Source: Aradus depressus
Taxonomy: Eukaryota > Arthropoda > Insecta > Hemiptera > Aradidae
DNA: 64,000 nucleotides
NCBI GenBank assembly: GCA_963662175.1
Contig: OY759215.1
Location: forward strand, 11,707,079 to 11,771,078
Direction: 5' to 3'
Part shown: piece after piece, positions 50,615 to 61,140 of the stretch
Numbering within the stretch: position 1 is the stretch's first letter
How the letters are laid out: the number at the start of each line of letters is the position of its first letter
The notes under the pieces: generated by a model
What the model was told of the DNA's origin: nothing
Seen by the model: the letters and a program-made list of their open reading frames with translations, nothing else
Database searches by the model: none
Program-made: the position numbers and the translations under genes

Positions 50615-51250
50615 AAAATTTTGATCGTTTGACGGTCAAAAATTCGATGTTGATGTTTCACTTAAATTTCATGATTTCCGGCCCCTGATTCAAAAATGAA
50701 AAAAAAAAAAAAATCTTCGGTGAATTACCGGCTATCAATTGCGTTTTCACCTAAAAAAACTAAATATTTAACTGCTTCTGAATCCTCTGCTAAATTTTGA
50801 GTCGATACATTCATTATATTGACAGTTAGTAGGGTATTTGAATGGATCACCCCTTTCTCTGGTCTCCCCCTTCCCTCCAACCGATTTAGCGGAAAATTAA
50901 TAGATGACATCTTTCTATGGGGTTTTGAATATAAATATAAAATTGCATGTCGATACATTTATTTTGGATCTGGAGATCGAATAACATGAAATTCTGTTGC
51001 AAACCCGTAGGTATAGATTTTTTGACTGATTACATAACTTCCTCTATACTTCGCATAGCGGGGGAAATAAAATATATCGATATGGCATTTTGGATATAAA
51101 TATAGTAATTCGTATCGATGTAGTGTTTCTATCGAGAGTTATATTGTTGACACATAAACAGTCCGGAAATTCTTTTTCTTTTATGAAATCATAAGGTCGG
51201 AAACTATGATATTCCGATGTAAACTCAACATCGGAGTTCTTACAAGCTTC
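50615..51250 (-). repeat. Family X copy showing both inverted termini
   Basis: Left terminus (50630-50710): 'gtcaaaaattcgatgttgat', 'aaatttcatgatttcc', 'ggcccctgattcaaaaatg', A run. Then head 'cggtgaattaccggctatc' and units. Right terminus (50965-51070): 'ttggatctggagatcgaata', 'acatgaaattctgttg', 'gattacataacttcctctat', 'acttcgcatagcggggg'. The right terminus is the reverse complement of the left one. A further terminus-like piece continues to 51250. Confidence 0.75.
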
Positions 51251-51393
51251 CCTACAATTCGAATGGCTGGGGGTGTAAGAATGAAGGAAACCTGAGCTTT
51301 TGTACAATTCCACTTGAAAAAATAATAGCTAATTGGACAGTTGCGTTCATTGTACAAGAATAAAATGGAATTGTAAGGCACTGATCCAGGGGA

Positions 51394-51895
51394 CTCTATC
51401 CTTGCTGTTAGAATTGGAAGGCATTAACCTGAATGCCTTTATCCTTGCTGTTAGAATTGTAATGCACTAACCTAAGTGCCTTTATCCTAGCTGTTAGAAT
51501 TGTAAGGCACTAACCTAAATGCCTCTATCCTTACTGTTAGAATTGGAAGGCATTAACCTAAGTGCCTTTATCCTAGCTGTTAGAATTGTAAGGCACTAAC
51601 CTAAGTGCCTTTATCCTAGCAGTTAGAATTGGAAGGCACTAATATAAGTGCCTTTATCCTTGCTGTTAGAATTGCAATGCACTAACCTAGGCGCCTTTAT
51701 CCTTACTGTTAGAATTGTAAGGCACTAACCTAGGTGCCTTTATCCTTACTGTTAGAATTGCAATGCACTAACCTCAGTGCCTTTATCCTAGCTGTTAGAA
51801 TTGGAAGGCACTTACATAAGTGCCTCTATCCTTGCTGTTAGAATTGTAAGGCATTAACCTAGGTGCCTCTATCCTTCTTGCCATTAGAATTTCTT
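51394..51895. repeat. 43-bp minisatellite, about 12 copies
   Basis: The word TGTTAGAATTG starts at 51406, 51449, 51492, 51535, 51578 and so on, an exact 43-bp step. Consensus 'gcctttatccttgctgttag' + 'aattgtaaggcactaaccta' + 'agt'. The last unit (cttgccattag) merges into the 123-bp array. Confidence 0.95.
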
Positions 51896-52700
51896 ACTTT
51901 ATCAACTTAGTTAATGTACTATTCATGACTAGAATTTGCCCGACACTGTTTGCCCCACATCCTAGCATCCCATTACTTTTCCTAGGTGCCTCTATCCTTC
52001 TTGCCATTAGAATTTCTTACTTTATCAACTTAGTTAATGTAATATTCATGACTAGAATTTGCCCGACACTGTTTGCCCCACATCCTAGCATCCCATTACT
52101 TTTCCTAGGTGCCTCTATCCTTCTTGCCATTACAATTTCTTACTTTATCAACTTAGTTAATGTAATATTCATGACTAGAATTTGCCCGACACTGTTTGCC
52201 CCACATCCTAGCATCCCATTACTTTTCCTAGGTGCCTCTATCCTTCTTGCCATTACAATTTCTTACTTTATCAACTTAGTTAATGTAATATTCATGACTA
52301 GAATTTGCCCGACACTGTTTGCCCCACATCCTAGCATCCCATTACTTTTCCTAGGTGCCTCTATCCTTCTTGCCATTACAATTTCTTACTTTATCAACTT
52401 AGTTAATGTAATATTCATGACTAGAATTTGCCCGACACTGTTTGCCCCACATCCTAGCATCCCATTACTTTTCCTAGGTGCCTCTATCCTTCTTGCCATT
52501 ACAATTTCTTACTTTATCAACTTAGTTAATGTAATATTCATGACTAGAATTTGCCCGACACTGTTTGCCCCACATCCTAGCATCCCATTACTTTTCCTAG
52601 GTGCCTCTATCCTTCTTGCCATTACAATTTCTTACTTTATCAACTTAGTTAATGTAATATTCATGACTAGAATTTGCCCGACACTGTTTGCCCCACATCC
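51885..52700 (+). repeat. 123-bp tandem array, seven units, with open frame
   Basis: Units start at 51925, 52048, 52171, 52294, 52417, 52540 and 52663, nearly identical. Each contains a piece of the upstream 43-bp repeat ('ggtgcctctatccttcttgc' + 'cattacaattt'). Because 123 is a multiple of 3 and one frame has no stop, a 278-codon frame (51925-52761) is open. It would repeat MTRICPTLFAPHPSIPLLFL + GASILLAITISYFINLVNVI + F, a hydrophobic segment. No initiation context, splice structure or homology supports a protein; the open frame is best explained by the period. Confidence 0.93.
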
Positions 52701-52794
52701 TCCTTTAAAATCTTTTACCTGTAGATGGGTTAACTTCTTTCAGAGAACTCTATCAATTTAGTCTGCAACTAAAATGGGTTTTCACTTGGTATCG

Positions 52795-53425
52795 CCCAAA
52801 GAAAAGATGGGTTTTATACAAAAACTCCAGTAACTACCGTTGTAATGAATGTATTAACACCAAATTTCATAAATAAATTCAAAATCCCATAAGGACAACT
52901 ATTAATTTTCTGCTGAATCAGCCGAATGGGAGAGGGGGGGGGGGGGGGGGGGGTGAGAAGGCGTTGAGCTCAAAAACCCCACAAACTGAATGACATGAAA
53001 TTTTATAGCTACCACCTTCTGGGGGCAGGAAACTTTCAAAAAATTTGTGTTGTTTTATAATATAGATGATTTTATTCATTTTAAATTTAAGTAAAAATGG
53101 AAAAATTTGACGTTACCTATAAATTATGTAGAATTTCTTTGGCAATAAATTATTATTATTATATTTAAATTCAAAACACAATACAGCGTGTATTGTTTCT
53201 CCATAATATTGGGCGAAGGGAAGCGGGAGGTCTGAGAAGGGTCGGAGTAGAGCAAAAACCTAATTGATTATTTTTGCTGGGGAAGTATATTGCCGGTGAT
53301 TCACTGACGACTTTTTATATTTTTGAAATCAGGGAGTCAAAAACCTTGAAATTCTGGTGAAAACTAAAAAAAAAATTTCTGTGATTAGATAACTTCCCCT
53401 ATACTTCTTATAGGGGAAGTAAAAG
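52795..53425 (+). repeat. Family X copy with hairpin terminus
   Basis: 52795-52990 holds a unit ('ccagtaactaccgttgtaat', 'gaatgtattaacacc', G run). 53195-53425 holds the right end: 'ttgctggggaagtatattgc', 'cggtgattcactgacgac', the terminus, and finally a perfect hairpin ACTTCCCCTATA-cttct-TATAGGGGAAGT (53391-53420). The sequence between is AT-rich. Confidence 0.7.
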
Positions 53426-53701
53426 TTCTTCGAAATTAATCCTTTAAGGACTTAGCGGTCCTTTGTTGTTTGGAATTATTTTTTTATATTATATATTAAG
53501 TAAAATAGTATATTATAATTATTATTTTAGAAGACACATAACGTCTTTTGAACACTCAATACATTTTTGCATTCCTAAAAAATTCTAAAACACACTAATG
53601 ACAACATCTTTTTTGAAACAGGTTGTTTTTCATTTGTCATCAACTATAAGCGATCATGGAGCGTAGAGACCCCCCTTCAATTTCCCTGCCCACGCTACTT
53701 A

Positions 53702-54349
53702 TACAGGGTGGCCCAGATAAGCGGGCCACAAGTGAAATAACTCCTAAACGGTTAGAGATATCAAAATTGTGCATAGGACTAAAGTTTTAGCACTCGCCGA
53801 GAGCTATAGTATGGCGTCCTCGAATAGACATAAATGACCCTTTTAACGGCTCAAACAGCCCTTCGAAGGGCGGGGTTCCCTTTTGACCCTTAAGTTTCAT
53901 TACATTTTATTAAAGAACTAAAGAAACAAGAAAGAACTGTTCAAACAGATTTTTGATACGTCAAGTAGTTCTTGGAACAAACACGTTTAAAGATGCACGT
54001 TTTTCTTATTCTGAAGTTATTAAATTCCAACTAACTTCGGAATAAGAAAAACGTGCAACTTTAAACGTGTTTTTTCCGAGAACTACTTGACGTATCAAAA
54101 ATCTGTTTGAACAGTTCTTCCTTGTTTCTTTAGTTCTTTAATAAAATGTAATGAAACTTAAGGGCCAAAAGGGAACCCCGCCCTTCGAAGGGCTGTTTGA
54201 GCCGTTAAAAGGGTCATTTATGTCTATTCGAGGACGCCATACGATAGCTCTCGGCGAGTGCTACAACTTTAGTCCTATGCAGAATTTTGATATCTCTAAC
54301 CGTTTAGGGGTTATTTCACTTGTGGCCCGCTTATCTGGGCCACCCTGTA
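53702..54349. mobile_element. Palindromic (foldback) TIR element, 648 bp
   Basis: The left end TACAGGGTGGCCCAGATAAG and right end CTTATCTGGGCCACCCTGTA are inverted copies, and the complementarity continues through essentially the whole element to a central loop at about 54020-54032. Both arms of about 318 bp carry 'ccttcgaagggcggggttcc' and 'gacgtatcaaaaatctg' (or the complement) with only scattered mismatches. TA flanks both ends. No transposase. Confidence 0.9.
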
Positions 54350-54584
54350 TAGTATACATCCAGAATATAAGAGCATACATAGAGCCTTTTAGCCTACAAC
54401 AAGTCACGTCTACCTTCAGTACTAATAAAATTGTATTTATTACTCCCTCATAACCTGTCTCGAGTAACTTCTTAAGAGCCATAGAATACACATTTTTATA
54501 TATGTATAATGTAATAATAATATTTATTTCAGATATACCATAACATGGTATTATGGTAAAAATGTATACTTCAAGGTAGCTGAA

Positions 54585-54985
54585 AAAAGCTGTGAGTCAC
54601 CGGCTATGCACTTCCCCAGAGCGAATTAATCATTTAACTTTTCGCTCCTTCTCCAAAACCAGACGACCGTTTTCCTTAATATTCAATAGTTGACTTACAT
54701 AGGGGCTCCTAAATCCTCAAACTAAATTTTGTGTCGATTAATTCATTAATAATTCCGATATCGCTGAAATTTCACAGGTTGATAAACCCCCCCATTGGGT
54801 TTTGACTTCCAATAAGAATTTTCAAGTCGAAACATTCATTATATCGGGAGTTTTAAGGGTTTTTGAGGTGAAACGCCCTTTTTTTTTTTTTTCATTTTTG
54901 GAATATGGGGGTCGAGAAACATGAAATTCCGTTCAAATATCCGTATCCAATTTTAGGTCGATTACATAACTGTGGAAGTAATTAT
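54585..54985 (-). repeat. Family X dispersed repeat copy
   Basis: Head 'tgtgagtcaccggctatgca' + 'cttccccagagcgaatt', one unit, 'cattatatcgggagttttaa', T run, 'catttttggaatatgggggt', 'cgagaaacatgaaattccgt', 'cgattacataactgtgg'. Confidence 0.72.
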
Positions 54986-55004
54986 AGATACAGTTCTTAA
55001 CATT

Positions 55005-55323
55005 GAGAGTCGGACACCCATTTGATTACTACTAACAATACTATTAAAAAATAAAAATCAATACATAAATATTAGAAAATAAAAGAGTAGAAAAATATGA
55101 TATTAATAAATACAGTTTTCAATTTAATCGGAATTATGATATATATTTTTTAAAATTCTTCAGGAAGGTCTTTTTCATGACAATATTTTGGGGCGATCTT
55201 ACGTCCCTTTCTGAGGCCACGAAGTGCAAAATATAAGAAATAAAAAAGAGAAAAACAAAATAACATTAGAAATAAATTAAAAAAAAATAATAATACATAA
55301 AAAATAAACCAAGAGAAACAAAA
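55005..55323 (-). repeat. Family W (LINE 3' region), copy 3, left part
   Basis: 'tttgattactactaacaata', 'tttttcatgacaatattttg', 'cgatcttacgtcccttt' and 'gcaaaatataagaaataaaa' align with 17780-18100. It includes a decayed hammerhead-like site (55160-55215). A SINE separates it from the continuation near 56205. Confidence 0.5.
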
Positions 55324-55335
55324 TAAATGAGTATA

Positions 55336-55667
55336 GTTAGTTATTATGACTCATGCCCGGGCTTTAACTACGAGGTCATATCGCCTACTACCAGAGCGCT
55401 CTTTCGTCACTCTGGTGGACATGAGCCCGACTCTACTGTGGGAGTCCTAAATTTTGCCTACCCTAAATTTTTATTCACCTAGGGCAGGGGTCTTTAACGA
55501 GTACCTGACATCGTACAGGCTTGGGACCATCGCTTAACGTCCCATCCGAAGGACGGCGTGCTTAAGCTTATTTTACCTCCCAGATAAAATAAACTAAGGA
55601 CCTCGGCCGGGTTTCGAACCTTAGCTCAAAAGGCAAGTACGCATACCACTGAGCTACAGGCGCCCTC
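55336..55667 (-). repeat. tRNA-derived SINE with 12-bp target duplication
   Basis: Flanked by TAAATGAGTATA (55324-55335 and 55668-55679). 332 bp, tail 'gttagttattatgactcatg' (AACT type), head at the right end. The anticodon-stem region is partly deleted before the B-box ('gggtttcgaacc' in + orientation). Confidence 0.92.
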
Positions 55668-55679
55668 TAAATGAGTATA

Positions 55680-56204
55680 TATAAGTAATTAACTAACAAA
55701 AGGTAGATTCGACAAGAAAAGGGCGTCGCCGGATTCCTCTCCAATTAAGAGCAGTGGGGGGAACAGTCCAATCCCCAAATCACGATTCCTCTCGGACGAA
55801 GTTGAATGCTCTAAACCGAATGGCAGGATTCCTCTCAGTTGTGTAGGGAATAAGTAAATAATAAAGTTCAGATCACATACTTAATATAAATTGTAGGGAC
55901 GTAATAGCAGGCGTTTCGCCGGCGGGACGATATATCTGCCCCTCTCCTTAGTTTCTAAGCTATGAGGACAATTCAGGTTAAATAATTTTATTATATAAAT
56001 AATGATAAATAATAATGTGAACACTGACCTTGACACTGGGACACTGAGCAAGGGATGATTTCCAGACGGATGCGTGAATGGTGAGGAAGGGGTGGTGACG
56101 GAAAGTAAACAAGTTAAAGTAAACAAGATGATAGGTGAGAGGAAACCTGCCATGGGCTAAACGCAATCAAAACTGCACATCGTGGGAGGAATCGTGGATC
56201 TCCC
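55680..56204. other. Unassigned sequence between W parts
   Basis: GC-moderate block with a repeated 'gattcctctc' theme (55732, 55788, 55828). Not recognised; it may be part of the W LINE 3' UTR or another insertion. Confidence 0.35.
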
Positions 56205-56560
56205 AAAGAAAAATATCTATGGAGGAACTCTGCCAAGAAAATATAATGAAAGCTATGTATCAAATATTTTTGGATATAAAAACAATTTTTTTTATTGTGG
56301 GTAAGTTAGGACTACGATAAATTTCACAATAATTATTTAATTCCTTTTTAAAAATGAGAAATATTTTTTTCCGAATCATTTAGCATAAGAATTTTTAGTA
56401 GTAGTTAAAATTTTTTTATTGGCTTCAAGAAGTAGGGAAGGGCATTAAAACAAACTATTAATTCCTTTATGAGTTATACTTTTTTTCAAAAAGAGAGGAG
56501 TTTGGTTTAATTATTTGAAAATTGTCTTTCTCCCTGGTATTACAATCACGACTAGTATTG
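56205..56560 (-). pseudogene. Family W LINE, copy 3 continuation with decayed C-terminus
   Basis: 'ggaggaactctgccaagaaa' to 'ttttattgtggg' matches 18238-18320 and 36612-36695. 56390-56560 then matches 37240-37410 ('cttcaagaagtagggaaggg', 'attcctttatgagttatact'), i.e. the decayed minus-strand C-terminal LINE frame. Confidence 0.55.
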
Positions 56561-57111
56561 CTAAGAAAGAAAATAATTTTATTTTTCTTAATAACCATTA
56601 ATGTTTCAAATATAGATTACACAAAGACAGAATTTTAATTTTTTTTTTATCTTTCTGTAGTTAGTTCTTTGGTTAATATTGTTTATTATTCTTGTTCGTC
56701 GTGTTTTGAAGACTAAAAATATTAATATTTTATTTGAACTTCCAAATGTATTAAATCATAAATGGCTATAATATATACTATATTATACTTCACAAAATAT
56801 TATTCTAATAAGCATTGTCCAAGCCAAGTTGATCTGTATATTGTTGGTTGGCTTATTTTGGGAGAACAACTATTTAGGTTATTATCGTCCTACTGTGTTA
56901 TATTTCTTGTCCTTAGTGAGCCAGTTCACTCTTTATACTAATCACGAATACAACACACGATGACATGAGACGACAACGTCCATGGTGGGATCCCACAGGA
57001 AGCCAGGAGGACCAGGGAAAGGCAAAGCACGGGACCCAGGGGTACCCAACGGACATGGAGGCCAGGCCAGGAGTTGTGGAGATAGCGAGGCTTGATAATG
57101 AGGGTCCCGGG

Positions 57112-57433
57112 CCCCAGTTAGTTATTGTGACTCATGCCCGGGCTACCAGGTCTACTACAAGAGCGCTAAGTCCAGATAGGTGGAACTTGGCTGCACAAAT
57201 ATAGTGTACATAGAGGTCATATCGCCTACTACCAGAGCGCTCTTTCGTCACTCTGGTGAACATGAGCCCGACTCTACTGTGGGAATCCTAAATTTTGCCT
57301 ACCCTAAATTTTTATTCACCTAGGATAGGGGTCTTTAACGAGTACCTGACATCGAACAGGCTCGGGACCATCGCTTAACGTCCCATCCGAAGGACGGCGT
57401 GCTTAAGTTTATTTTACCTCCCAGATAAAATAA
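57112..57433 (-). repeat. SINE in duplication copy 1, with internal insertion
   Basis: The 3' part 'gttagttattgtgactcatg' to 'caagagcgct' is interrupted by 'aagtccagataggtggaact' + 'tggctgcacaaat', then the SINE resumes with 'gaggtcatatcgcctactac'. Truncated before the head ('cctcccagataaaataaa'). The inserted word also occurs at 60688-60722. Confidence 0.75.
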
Positions 57434-57837
57434 ATATAAAAATATTAATATTTTATTTAAGCTTCCAAATTTATTAAATCATAAATGACTATAATATATA
57501 CTATATTATACTTCACAAAATATTATTCTAATAAGCATTGTCCAAGCCAAGTTGACCTGCATATTGTTGGTTGGCTTATTTGGGGCAAACAACTATTTAG
57601 GTTATTATCGTCCTACAGTGTTATATTTCTTGTACTTATTGAGTCAGTACACTCTTTATACTAATCACGAATACAAGGACCATGAGACGACAACGTCCAT
57701 GGTGGGATCCCACAGGAGGCCAGGGGGACCAGGAAAGGGCAAAGCACGGGACCCAGGGGTACCCAACGGACAGGGAGGCCAGGCCAGGGGCAAGTCGCAG
57801 GCCCCCCAAGAACCCCTCACAAGACCCCACCTGGGCC

Positions 57838-58105
57838 CCCCAGTTAGTTATTGTGACTCATGCCCGGGCTACCAGGTCTACTACAAGAGCGCTCTTTCGT
57901 CACTCTGGTGGTCATGAGCCCGACTCTACTAATGGGAGTTCTAAATTTTGCCTATCCTAAATTTTTGTTCACTTAGGTTAGGGTCTTAAACGAATATCTG
58001 ATATTGCACAGGTTCGGGACCATCACTCAACGTCTCATCCAAAGCATGACTTGCTCAACATTTTTTTATCTCTCAGATAAAATACTTAATGGCCTTGGGT
58101 TTCGT
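57838..58105 (-). repeat. SINE in duplication copy 2
   Basis: 'gttagttattgtgactcatg', 'cccgggctaccaggtctact', 'ggtcatgagcccgactctac', a decayed body, no head. More diverged in the middle than the copy at 57112. Confidence 0.75.
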
Positions 58106-58371
58106 TTCGTTGTGTATTTTACTGAAAGCGTTTTTGTCTATTTAGTTTTTGCTTCGTTGATATTTTTCATCATGGAAGTAATGTGTTGGCATCAGCGGGT
58201 TTCTTTGTTTCATTGTAAAGCGTTATTTTGAGAGTGACTTTCTTATACCGAGTAATGCCGGTATGAAATTAATTTGTAAAGGGGAGGGGGAGTGAGAGTG
58301 GTTCGTAAAAAATAGTCCTGTTATGGCCTCATCATGTATTTGTTATTTCTTCCTAAATTTTTGTCCTATTT
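58106..58371. other. Unassigned sequence
   Basis: T-rich with moderate GC; nothing recognised. Confidence 0.35.
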
Positions 58372-58506
58372 TTTTTTTTTTTTTAATTTACTAAGATATA
58401 TTTACAACTGTATAAAAATATATGCAACAAGCAAATATGCTAATACAGAGATAATGGCAATGTCAAAATGTCATGAGGGGTGAAATCACCCAGTGGTGAC
58501 ACTCAC
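58372..58506 (-). mobile_element. Short retro-insertion, copy 2, with 12-bp target duplication
   Basis: Flanked by TTTGTCCTATTT (58360-58371 and 58507-58518). Antisense with A-rich tail at the left; matches 49565-49825 over its 3' portion ('tttacaactgta', 'atggcaatgtcaaaatgtca', 'aatcacccagtggtg'). 135 bp, more strongly truncated. Confidence 0.85.
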
Positions 58507-58544
58507 TTTGTCCTATTTAACATAGGAAATTCTTCCTGCTCTTC

Positions 58545-60445
58545 TTATAATACCTACTCTCAATAATATACCATAGTGTACTTCACGCACTATAAAAGGC
58601 TTAATGTATAAAAGTCATTGTTATAATACATTGTCTTAATGATATATTATAGTGTACATCAGACACTATAGAAGTCTCAGTGTATAAAAGTCGCTATAAT
58701 ATTGTCTCCAAATAATATACCATAGTGTACTTCACACACTATAGAAGGCTTATTGTATAAAAGTCATTGTTATAATACACTGTCTTAATGATATATTATA
58801 GTGTACATCAGACACTATAGAAGCCTCAATGTATAAAAGTCCCTATAATATTCTCTCCGAATAATATACTATAAGTGGTACATCAGATACTTTAGAAGCC
58901 TCAATGTATAAAATTCGTTATAATATTCTCTCCTAATAATATACCATAGTGTACTTCACACACTAAGAAGGCTTAATGTCATTGTTATAATACACTGTCT
59001 TAATGATATATTATAGTTAACATCAGATATTATAGAAGCCTCAATGTATAAAAGTTGCTATAATATTCTATCCAAATAATATACCATAGTGAAATTCACG
59101 CACTATAGAAGGCTTGATGTATAAAAGTCATTGTGATAGTACACTCTCTTAATGATATATTATAGTGTACATCAGACACTATAGAAGCCTCAATGTATAA
59201 AAGTTGCTATAATATTCTATCCAAATAATATACCATAGTGAAATTCACGCACTATAGAAGGCTTGATGTATAAAAGTCATTGTGATAGTACACTCTCTTA
59301 ATGATATATTATAGTGTACATCAGACACTATAGAAGCCTCAATGTATAAAAGTTGCTATAATATTCTATCCAAATAATATACCATAGTGAAATTCACGCA
59401 CTATAGAAGGCTTGATGTATAAAAGTCATTGTGATAGTACACTCTCTTAATGATATATTATAGTGTACATCAGACACTATAGAAGCCTCAATGTATAAAA
59501 GTCGCTATAATATTCTATCCAAATAATATACCATAGTGAAATTCACGCACTATAGAAGGCTTGATGTATAAAAGTCATTGTGATAGTACACTCTCTTAAT
59601 GATATATTATAGTGTACATCAGACACTATAGAAGCCTCAATGTATAAAAGTTGCTATAATATTCTATCCAAATAATATACCATAGTGAAATTCACGCACT
59701 ATAGAAGGCTTGATGTATAAAAGTCATTGTGATAGTACACTCTCTTAATGATATATTATAGTGTACATCAGACACTATAGAAGCCTCAATGTATAAAAGT
59801 CATTGTGATAGTACACTCTCTTAATGATATAGTGTACATCAGACACTATAGAAGCCTCAATGTATAAAAGTCGCTATAATATTCTATCCAAATAATATAC
59901 CATAGTGAAATTCACGCACTATAGAAGGCTTGATGTATAAAAGTCATTGTGATAGTACACTCTCTTAATGATATATTATAGTGTACATCAGACACTATAG
60001 AAGCCTCAATGTATAAAAGTTGCTATAATATTCTATCCAAATAATATACCATAGTGAAATTCACGCACTATAGAAGGCTTGATGTATAAAAGTCATTGTG
60101 ATAGTACACTCTCTTAATGATATATTATAGTGTACATCAGACACTATAGAAGCCTCAATGTATAAAAGTCATTGTGATAGTACACTCTCTTAATGATATA
60201 TTATAGTGTACATCAGACACTATAGAAGCCTCAATGTATAAAAGTCATTGTGATAGTACACTCTCTTAATGATATATTATAGTGTACATCAGACACTATA
60301 GAAGCCTCAATGTATAAAAGTCATTGTGATAGTACACTCTCTTAATGATATATTATAGTGTACATCAGACACTATAGAAGCCTCAATGTATAAAAGTTGC
60401 TATAATATTCTCTCCTAATAATATACTATAAGTGGTACATCAGAT
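58545..60445. repeat. Satellite array with 149-bp higher-order unit
   Basis: The word CCATAGTGAAATTCACGC recurs at 59084, 59233, 59382 and 59531, an exact 149-bp step. Each unit is two related monomers of about 75 bp. Monomer A has CATAGTG...CACTATAG; monomer B has TATAGTGT-acatcag-ACACTATA. Both are followed by 'gaagc(c/t)t' or 'gaaggct', then ATGTATAAAAGT. Early units (58.55-59.0 kb) are diverged, the centre is almost identical, and 60131-60400 switches to a uniform 76-bp step. About 24 monomers. Confidence 0.95.
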
Positions 60446-60639
60446 AGCATGAAGCATCAATTTCTTACATTGCATTGACTAATTGTTGTTAACAGTATTC
60501 AGTTGAGTTCGTTTAGAACAAGTTTGTGTCGAAGAAACCTCCATGTTGGATTAATTACCCCTATACACCCTCAATTCTGCCCGTATGACGTGTTGACGTA
60601 CGCTAGATAAACTTACAGCATACACCCTTACTCCCAGTA

Positions 60640-60870
60640 TACCTATGTACATATTACTCCTCCTATATTTGTCTTTACCAAATCTGCTAAGTCCAGACAG
60701 GTGGAACTTGGCTACACAAATAGCTGACGAGGGAGAAAGGACTACAAGAACAGACCCAGAAGAGAATCAACAGGAGATAAAGGCAGACACGCTGTTGAAT
60801 AGTAGCATTAACCTACAATCGCATCGTAATTGTAGTAAGGCAAAGCAAACCATTCAGATTGTGTAGTTCA
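60640..60870 (+). pseudogene. Retroelement coding fragment
   Basis: Open frame with LLSPDRWNLATQIADEGER + TTRTDPEENQQEIKADTL. Its first part equals the stretch inserted in the SINE at 57160-57200 (LSPDRWNLAAQI). Unknown protein; probably part of a mobile element. Confidence 0.35.
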
Positions 60871-60889
60871 CAAGTTCATCTTTCTACTG

Positions 60890-61140
60890 TAAAGTTATAA
60901 TTATATTATACATATTTTACGAAATAAGCTTCAATAAACAGTTCATTACAGTCTTCATTGTAATATTTAGACAATTTGTTAACGTATTTCCGCACATTTC
61001 AAGACTTTTAGATGAGGCATTCTTCCCAAACTGTATGAAATACAGGGGAGTTATGAAATTAGTTAGAAATTCGATGTTGAGCTTTCACCATAATTTCATA
61101 ATTTTCCACCGACTGTTTCTAAAAATGAAAAATGAAATTG
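60890..61140. repeat. Duplicated segment, copy 1 (with X left terminus)
   Basis: 'cgaaataagcttcaataaac' + 'agttcattacagtcttca', 'gtatttccgcacattt', then the X left terminus 'gttagaaattcgatgttgag'. Same order at 61985-62195. Confidence 0.65.

Larger units (their letters stand above)
56715..58105. repeat. Two-copy direct segmental duplication, about 0.7 kb
   Basis: 56718-57433 and 57437-58105 share the same order: 'taatattttattt', 'aaatcataaatg', 'gcattgtccaagccaagttg', 'tattatcgtcctac', a GC-rich segment ('gagacgacaacgtccatggt' + 'gggatcccacagga') and an antisense SINE. The first copy has an extra 45-60 bp inside its SINE ('aagtccagataggtggaact'). Confidence 0.8.

Noticed and set aside
51925..52761. 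278-codon open frame encoding repeated hydrophobic segments
   Set aside because: The frame exists because the 123-bp period is a multiple of three. Units are nearly identical at the DNA level, the end runs into unrelated sequence, and no gene structure surrounds it. Kept as a repeat and a finding only.
53391..53420. Helitron 3' end
   Set aside because: A terminal hairpin is present, but no CTRR end follows at the usual distance, no 5' TC end was found, and copies seem to have inverted termini.
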